Positions 59,441 to 64,000 of a DNA stretch of 64,000 nt are shown one piece after another. Position 1 is the first letter of the stretch; every line of letters begins with the position of its first letter. The position numbers and the translations under genes are program-made. Location of the stretch: the NCBI GenBank assembly GCA_039030555.1, contig JBCCDY010000001.1, positions 310,001 to 374,000 of the forward strand. Reading direction: 5' to 3'. The notes beneath the pieces were generated by a model. That model did no database searches and had not been told where the DNA came from. It was given only the letters and a program-made list of their open reading frames with translations. Origin of the DNA: JBCCDY01 sp039030555. Lineage in GTDB: Bacteria; Bacteroidota; Bacteroidia; Cytophagales; Cyclobacteriaceae.

Positions 59441-62083
59441 ATGAAATTTTTTCAAAGTATTAGAGGTAAGCTGCTATCCGCTGTTGTGGCAGTAACCTTT
59501 CTTCTTACGCTATTGGTTAGTATTCAACTTATAAAAATGAATACGACTAAAACGGGTTTTGAGGAAGAAATCTCGTTGATCAGAAACTCAAATAGCCTGC
59601 TTACCTACAGCAACAAACAAGTACACCTTTGGCTGTTTGAAAATGTAGTAGATGGAGTAGCCAAAAAATATACATCTGAGCAAAAAGAGGATGTACATCA
59701 GGAAATCGCATTTATTCTCGATTCCCTTCAACAAAACAGTAATATAATTGGCCCAGAAGTTTCCAGGCAGTGCGCTGTGTTCATCTCGGCCGTAGATAGT
59801 CTTTTCATAAGTAATGAATTATTCTTATCATCACTTAAATCCAACGATTCAGATTTTGAGGTTAGTGGGTATCCAGACTATAGTGATTCACTGGTTTTAA
59901 ATGATCAGTTCGTGAATTGGCTGGAATTACAATTCGAACGAAAAGGTGATATTGGAGCTGAAGCGTACGGCTCCATTACACAGCTTGAAAAAAATATAGA
60001 AGAAACTGATAAGGCATACAGTGCTTTCTTCGAAGCCCTTTCCAAAAAGCAGAAGAGTAAGGAAATGGAATTGATTGGTCTGCTAAACTGGATCACTTAT
60101 ACAACCATCATATTCATTGCATTAACTATTTTATTCTTACTGGTTGGTGGACATTTTCTTTATCAGAATATCATTTCTTCTGTAGAAAAAGCGAATAAAG
60201 GAATCGATCGTTTATCGAAAGGAAATCTCATCTCTGATAATCATCAAAGTAAAGACGAAATCGGTGGCATACTCACCAAAATCCAGACTTTGAGCGAGAA
60301 CCTTGCTCAGGTAAAAAGTTTTGCAGATGAAGTAGGAAGTGGAGATTTTGATTCAGACGTCCAGGTATTTGACAATAAAGGAGAAATCGGTGAATCTCTG
60401 GCAAACATGCGCGATTCACTCAAAGAGGTGTCTGAAGAGACCAAAAGAAGAAATTGGACAAACGAAGGAGTTGCAAAATTCAGCGATCTCATTCGAAAAA
60501 ATCAAGAAGATTTACAAAAGCTATCCGATGAAGTTATCAGCAGTCTGGTAAAATATATTAATGCCAATCAGGGAGCCCTTTTCGTGCTGCAAGATGGAGA
60601 ACAAAATCAGCAAATGGCTATGCAGAGCTGTTATGCCTACAAACGGAAAAAGTTTATTACGAAAGAAGTGGCTATTGGGCAAGGTCTGGTTGGGCAAGCC
60701 TGGTACGAAAAGGATTTTATTTACATCACTGAAATACCTGAAAATTATGTTGATATCGGCTCCGGGCTAGGAGATGCCAAACCCAAATGTATTTTAGTTA
60801 TGCCTATGATTACTAACCATGAGGTTTTGGGCATTATAGAGCTGGCTTCTTTTCAAAAACTGAAAGAACATGAAATAGAATTTGTCAGAAATATATCTGA
60901 GAGCATAGCATCGGCCCTTTCTTCTGTAAAAGTGGCTGAAAACACCAAAAACCTACTCGAAGAATCTCGTCAGATGACAGAAGAAATGCAGGCGCAAGAG
61001 GAGGAGATGAGGCAGAATATGGAGGAATTGGAGGCTACTCAAGAGGAAGTCGCAAGGAAAAATGAGGAAACGGGACGCCTTTTAAATCAGTCTGAAAAGA
61101 AATCAGAAAGCTTAAATGTTCTACTGGATTTAAGTTCACAGATTGCTCAGGAAAGCAATTTGGAGTCGGCCTGTCAAAATGCGCTTTACAAAGTCTGTGA
61201 ATTCACTGGATGGCCTATCGGACATGTGTATTTTTTGAATAAAGAAGGAGACATGCTCACGCCTTCCAATTTATGGAGCTTCACAGATGAAAGCCGGTTT
61301 TCAGCATTCTTGAAAGCCACGGAGGGCTACACTTTTGAAAAAGGAGCTGGGTTACCGGGAAGGGTATTTGAGCTTGAAAAGGCACAGTGGATTGAGGACG
61401 TCAGCATCGACCCTAATTTTCCCAGATCAGAAGTTGCTAAAAAGTCCGGCTTGAAAGGTGGTTTTGCTTTCCCTATTCTGAGTAGAAATTCCTTTTTAGG
61501 TGTGATGGAATTTTTTAGCGAGAAAGCTGAAACCCTGGATAAATCATTGCTCGATCTAATGGATCAGGTTGGTATTCTTTTGGGTAATGTATTTGAGACT
61601 TTAGAACGTTCCAAAAGCCTATCGGTGAAAGCAGAAGAGCTTCAGGAAGAAAAAATCAAGATTGATGCCGGAAGAAAGGAGGTGATTTCAATTCTTGATG
61701 GAATACAGGAGTTCATTTTTGTATTTGATGAAACTGGAATTATAAAAGATGTTAATTCGCAATCGCAAAGGATTCTAGGCTTAAAAAAAGAGGACATAGA
61801 AAGTTCATCAATTGAAAAGTTCTTTCCAGGGATCAATGATTTGTTAAAGCAAGCTATTCCTGTACGAGAAAACACTCACATGTTAATCTCAGAAAAACAA
61901 ATTGAGGCTGAAGTGTTGATCAACTCTATTGAAAAAAGAGGTGAAAAATATTATTTACTTACTGCAAGAGAAATTGTAGGGTCGTCACAAGCCGTGGGTG
62001 TAAGAGAACGTGATCTCTCTTTAGAAAATCAGACTAAAAAGGCTTTGTTGAAAACTCAGAAAAAACTTAAAAATCTAAGCTGA
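59441..62083 (+). CDS. Membrane HAMP-GAF-GAF-PAS protein without output domain
   Basis: 880 residues. A membrane helix near 10-30 and another near 215-240 flank a helical sensor domain of about 180 residues outside the membrane. A HAMP region follows (about 240-300, NIISSVEKANKGIDRLSKGNL), then a first GAF domain (about 350-490, AIGQGLVGQAWYEKDFIYI), a coiled coil with MQAQEEEMRQNMEELEATQEE, a second GAF (about 565-720, KGAGLPGRVFELEKAQWIEDV) and a PAS domain (about 745-860, FIFVFDETGIIKDVNSQSQRILGLKKEDI). It ends there: no histidine kinase, GGDEF or methyl-accepting segment follows. It may act through protein partners. Promoter-like sequence at 59394. Confidence 0.85.
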   Translation: MKFFQSIRGKLLSAVVAVTFLLTLLVSIQLIKMNTTKTGFEEEISLIRNSNSLLTYSNKQVHLWLFENVVDGVAKKYTSEQKEDVHQEIAFILDSLQQNSNIIGPEVSRQCAVFISAVDSLFISNELFLSSLKSNDSDFEVSGYPDYSDSLVLNDQFVNWLELQFERKGDIGAEAYGSITQLEKNIEETDKAYSAFFEALSKKQKSKEMELIGLLNWITYTTIIFIALTILFLLVGGHFLYQNIISSVEKANKGIDRLSKGNLISDNHQSKDEIGGILTKIQTLSENLAQVKSFADEVGSGDFDSDVQVFDNKGEIGESLANMRDSLKEVSEETKRRNWTNEGVAKFSDLIRKNQEDLQKLSDEVISSLVKYINANQGALFVLQDGEQNQQMAMQSCYAYKRKKFITKEVAIGQGLVGQAWYEKDFIYITEIPENYVDIGSGLGDAKPKCILVMPMITNHEVLGIIELASFQKLKEHEIEFVRNISESIASALSSVKVAENTKNLLEESRQMTEEMQAQEEEMRQNMEELEATQEEVARKNEETGRLLNQSEKKSESLNVLLDLSSQIAQESNLESACQNALYKVCEFTGWPIGHVYFLNKEGDMLTPSNLWSFTDESRFSAFLKATEGYTFEKGAGLPGRVFELEKAQWIEDVSIDPNFPRSEVAKKSGLKGGFAFPILSRNSFLGVMEFFSEKAETLDKSLLDLMDQVGILLGNVFETLERSKSLSVKAEELQEEKIKIDAGRKEVISILDGIQEFIFVFDETGIIKDVNSQSQRILGLKKEDIESSSIEKFFPGINDLLKQAIPVRENTHMLISEKQIEAEVLINSIEKRGEKYYLLTAREIVGSSQAVGVRERDLSLENQTKKALLKTQKKLKNLS

Positions 62084-62959
62084 TTTCGATACTCGCATTG
62101 AGGCTTTTATTGAAGAAGATTTTCTGCTAAGAAATGAAATAAGTTCTGCAGCGGTTTCCTCAGGTATTTCTTCCATAGGTATATGGCCTACACCTTCGTA
62201 GATTACAAGTTCTGTTTTTGGTATTTCAATATCAAAACGGTAGGCATATTCAATAGGAATCCAGTTATCCTTTTCTCCCCAGATAATTAGAGTCTCGTGT
62301 TTGATCTTTTTGAGCTTAGGGGTATTATCCTTTGGTTTGGTATTACAAATAGCTAAAAACGCTTCAGGGTTACCTTCCCTGGAAAACAAATGAAAATAGC
62401 GGTCAACGAGCTCTTCAGTAACTTTAGACGGATCTCCATAAACCTCTTTTACGAATTGTTCTAATACGCTCCTTTTAACTACGTACTTTATCACTTTATT
62501 GATAAAAGGGGTTTTCGCCATCTTAAAAGGTAGAGGAATACTCCTGTCGTCAATAAAACCTGCGGCAGCAATAAGAATCAGATTATCGACATGATTTGGG
62601 TACTTTAAAGCAAATTCCCAGGCTAACCAGCCACCTAATGAATTACCAGCTATTGAAACCTTATCCAAACCCATAATATCCAGAAAGTGAAAAACAGTAT
62701 TCACGTAAATTTCCATACTGTACTGGTGATCGCTCCTCGAACCTGTTAAACCAAAGCCCGGCAGATCAAATCTCAGTACCCTGAAACCATTATCTGTTAG
62801 GATTTCCGTCCAGTAATCGAAGGTATGAAGTGAAGAAAATGCACCGTGCAAAAGCAAGATTGGATGGCCTTTACCTTCGTCACGATAGTGAAGCAGACTA
62901 TCGTCAACTACTGCAAAGCGCGAATGCTTATTTGTATATTTCTTTAAGTATACGCTCAT
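62075..62959 (-). CDS. Alpha/beta hydrolase
   Basis: 294 residues. The nucleophile elbow is AGNSLGGWLAW (GxSxG near Ser119), the oxyanion region is LLHGAFSSLHTFDYW, and the acid and His are in IIWGEKDNWIP and YEGVGHIPMEEIPEETA. The family is the epoxide hydrolase/haloperoxidase-like alpha/beta hydrolases; the substrate cannot be chosen from sequence. The 3' end overlaps the GAF/PAS gene by 9 bases. It lacks a signal peptide. Confidence 0.9.
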   Translation of the reverse strand: MSVYLKKYTNKHSRFAVVDDSLLHYRDEGKGHPILLLHGAFSSLHTFDYWTEILTDNGFRVLRFDLPGFGLTGSRSDHQYSMEIYVNTVFHFLDIMGLDKVSIAGNSLGGWLAWEFALKYPNHVDNLILIAAAGFIDDRSIPLPFKMAKTPFINKVIKYVVKRSVLEQFVKEVYGDPSKVTEELVDRYFHLFSREGNPEAFLAICNTKPKDNTPKLKKIKHETLIIWGEKDNWIPIEYAYRFDIEIPKTELVIYEGVGHIPMEEIPEETAAELISFLSRKSSSIKASMRVSKSA

Positions 62960-63096
62960 TCAGATTTCGCAAACCAAATACTAAAAAGCATTAGTTCCTA
63001 GATTCATTAAGAAAACCAATTATTGTTTGGAAAAGTTGGTGCTTATAAAAATAAAATTACTTCACGTATTTTTGGAAATATAATAAAAAGCGAGAA

Positions 63097-63645
63097 TTAT
63101 ACTTCTACGTGACCCCAATTTTCCCCTGATCGGATTCTATTCAGCTGCGTATGTGTGATGCCAAACCTCTTGGCGATCATACTTAATCTGGTCTTATTGT
63201 TTCTGAGTAACTTTTTTATGATGCGGACATCTGCTTCGGTAAGCTTATAACCTGTAACTCGCCTTTTAATGACGTTCGGATTGTTATTATTATGGTCGTG
63301 CAATTCCTGAAGGCTCACCCACTGAAGATTGTGTTTCGAATTGTTGAGCTTATCAAAATCGTTATGAATAACGTATTTTTTCTTCGAAGGATCTTCGTTT
63401 GGTACGAAATACTTAGCAACAAGCCTATGTATATAATTCCACTGGGTCTGCCCATCATCGAAACGGATCATTACGGAAAGATAGCCATTCACATTACCTC
63501 CTTTTAAAATAGCTCCAGACGCTTTATTTAATGCATAACTTTTGACCCTGCCCATATCGGAAATCTCATATTTGGGATGTTTTCCAGTAGAATTTAAATT
63601 TACTTCAACCCAGCGTTCACCTTTATATTTGAGATCAGAATTCAT
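63097..63645 (-). CDS. NUMOD4 / HNH-type homing-endonuclease-like protein
   Basis: 182 residues. The N-terminal NUMOD4 motif reads RWVEVNLNSTGKHPKYEISDMGRVKSY. The HNH-like core follows: YIHRLVAKYFVPNE, then VIHNDFDKLNNSKHNLQWVSLQELHDHNN, with the usual H-N-D ... N-L-W-x-S layout. The last 50 residues form a helix-turn-helix (IIKKLLRNNKTRLSMIAKRFGITHTQLNRIRSG). Such HNH proteins are usually encoded by group I introns or phages, or occur free-standing, as here. There is no intron or phage gene around it. It lies upstream of the glycosyltransferase gene at the right edge, divergently. Confidence 0.9.
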   Translation of the reverse strand: MNSDLKYKGERWVEVNLNSTGKHPKYEISDMGRVKSYALNKASGAILKGGNVNGYLSVMIRFDDGQTQWNYIHRLVAKYFVPNEDPSKKKYVIHNDFDKLNNSKHNLQWVSLQELHDHNNNNPNVIKRRVTGYKLTEADVRIIKKLLRNNKTRLSMIAKRFGITHTQLNRIRSGENWGHVEV

Positions 63646-63756
63646 TTTAGTTTGTTTAAGGATTGGAACATAACAAAAAACAATATGGAAGACTTGTTTA
63701 ATATATATACGGTTTCTATAGATTTTTGATCACATAAGTTAAACAAGATTAGCGTA

Positions 63757-64000
63757 TTGAAAAAGATATCTGTTATAATACCTACGTATAACGAAGAAGA
63801 GTTTATAGAAAACACCCTGAATCAGATCAAATCTTCAGCAAAGACCAAGATTGAAGTTATTGTAGTAGATGGGTTCAGTGATGATGAAACTGTTAAAATC
63901 GTTAGACAAAAAGGTCTTCTTTGTATTCAAGCAGAAGAAAAAAGCAGGGCTGCTCAAATGAATGCCGGGGCCAGGCAAGCTAGCGGAGATATCCTGTATT
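63757..64000 (+). CDS. Family 2 glycosyltransferase (TIGR04283-like), 5' end only
   Basis: The first 81 codons are in the window; the gene runs off the right edge. From TTG 63757 the protein starts MKKISVIIPTYNEEEFIENTLNQI, then IEVIVVDGFSDDETVKIVRQKG, AEEKSRAAQMNAGARQASGDIL. The GT2 nucleotide-sugar site VDGFSDDET and the RAAQMNAGARQASGDIL segment fit the rSAM/selenodomain-associated GT2 group (TIGR04283). No ATG exists in frame before it. Whether its usual arsenosugar-type partners are next to it cannot be seen. Confidence 0.85.
   Translation, partial: MKKISVIIPTYNEEEFIENTLNQIKSSAKTKIEVIVVDGFSDDETVKIVRQKGLLCIQAEEKSRAAQMNAGARQASGDILY

Noticed and set aside
60307..60551. Several overlapping open frames in both directions inside the GAF/PAS gene.
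   Set aside because: They are shadows of the long gene; none has a family pattern or its own upstream signal.
1..64000. CRISPR arrays, tRNA or rRNA genes, insertion sequence ends, phage modules.
   Set aside because: I looked for regular direct repeats, cloverleaf patterns and transposase motifs by reading and found none that hold up; a dedicated scan would be needed to exclude them fully.

Overview
The window reads as chromosomal DNA of a gliding, probably marine member of the Bacteroidota, most likely class Cytophagia (Cytophagales). The evidence is a SusC/SusD pair, the gliding/type IX secretion accessory genes gldB, gldD and gldE, Bacteroidota promoter boxes of the TAnnTTTG type, many small secreted proteins and lipoproteins of families confined to this phylum, moderate A+T content, and a 29-residue AURKAIP1/COX24-type basic protein. 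I see no rRNA, tRNA, CRISPR array, prophage or complete insertion sequence. Genes are dense and five convergent pairs overlap at their 3' ends.

Layout. 1-4 kb: a large lipoprotein with a degenerate phosphoesterase domain (cut by the left edge), then an acyl-CoA dehydrogenase divergent from prfC (release factor 3). 5.8-9.5 kb: a three-gene envelope operon with MORN-type repeats on both sides of a DUF2490 outer-membrane barrel. 9.5-12.6 kb: tandem Uma2-family genes, an RluA-type pseudouridine synthase, and an ECF sigma factor with a membrane partner. 12.6-20.3 kb: a PD40/OmpA-like protein, glutamate dehydrogenase, and a split two-component system (NarL-type regulator plus Reg_prop sensor kinase) with matching inverted repeats upstream of each gene and a third, weaker copy before a small secreted protein. 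20.3-26.7 kb: a SusC/SusD/lipoprotein operon and a small secreted protein. 27-31.7 kb: a second ECF sigma operon running into nth, asnB and a glycosyltransferase. 31.7-36.3 kb: gldB, a porin-like protein, RNase G, the 29-residue gene, a TPR protein and an HU-type protein. 36.4-42 kb: mutY-ssb-gldE-gldD-recG, divergent from HU through overlapping promoters. 42-48.8 kb: secreted proteins, gpmI, DUF4783, nadC, a YcxB-like protein, recX and a YHS protein. 48.8-51 kb: a DinB-like / ATP-grasp / LysE operon. 51-59.4 kb: lgt, an HTTM (gamma-carboxylase-like) membrane protein, a 2H phosphoesterase, a two-domain lipid-alcohol kinase-like (VTE5-like plus DUF92) protein, a fatty acid hydroxylase/sterol desaturase, a patatin and a lipoprotein. 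59.4-64 kb: a large HAMP-GAF-GAF-PAS protein without an output domain, an alpha/beta hydrolase, a free-standing NUMOD4/HNH protein, and the start of a family 2 glycosyltransferase.

Most of the window is ordinary housekeeping and envelope biology. The items most worth a second look are: the spaced inverted repeats that mark a probable regulon of the split two-component system; recX with no ATG/GTG/TTG start, in frame behind the stop codon of the preceding gene; the phosphoesterase-like lipoprotein that has lost several metal-ligand motifs but carries a kinase-like segment; the VTE5-like/DUF92 fusion; and the MORN and ATP-grasp operons. I did not find a defence island or another clearly new multi-gene system that I could defend from sequence alone.
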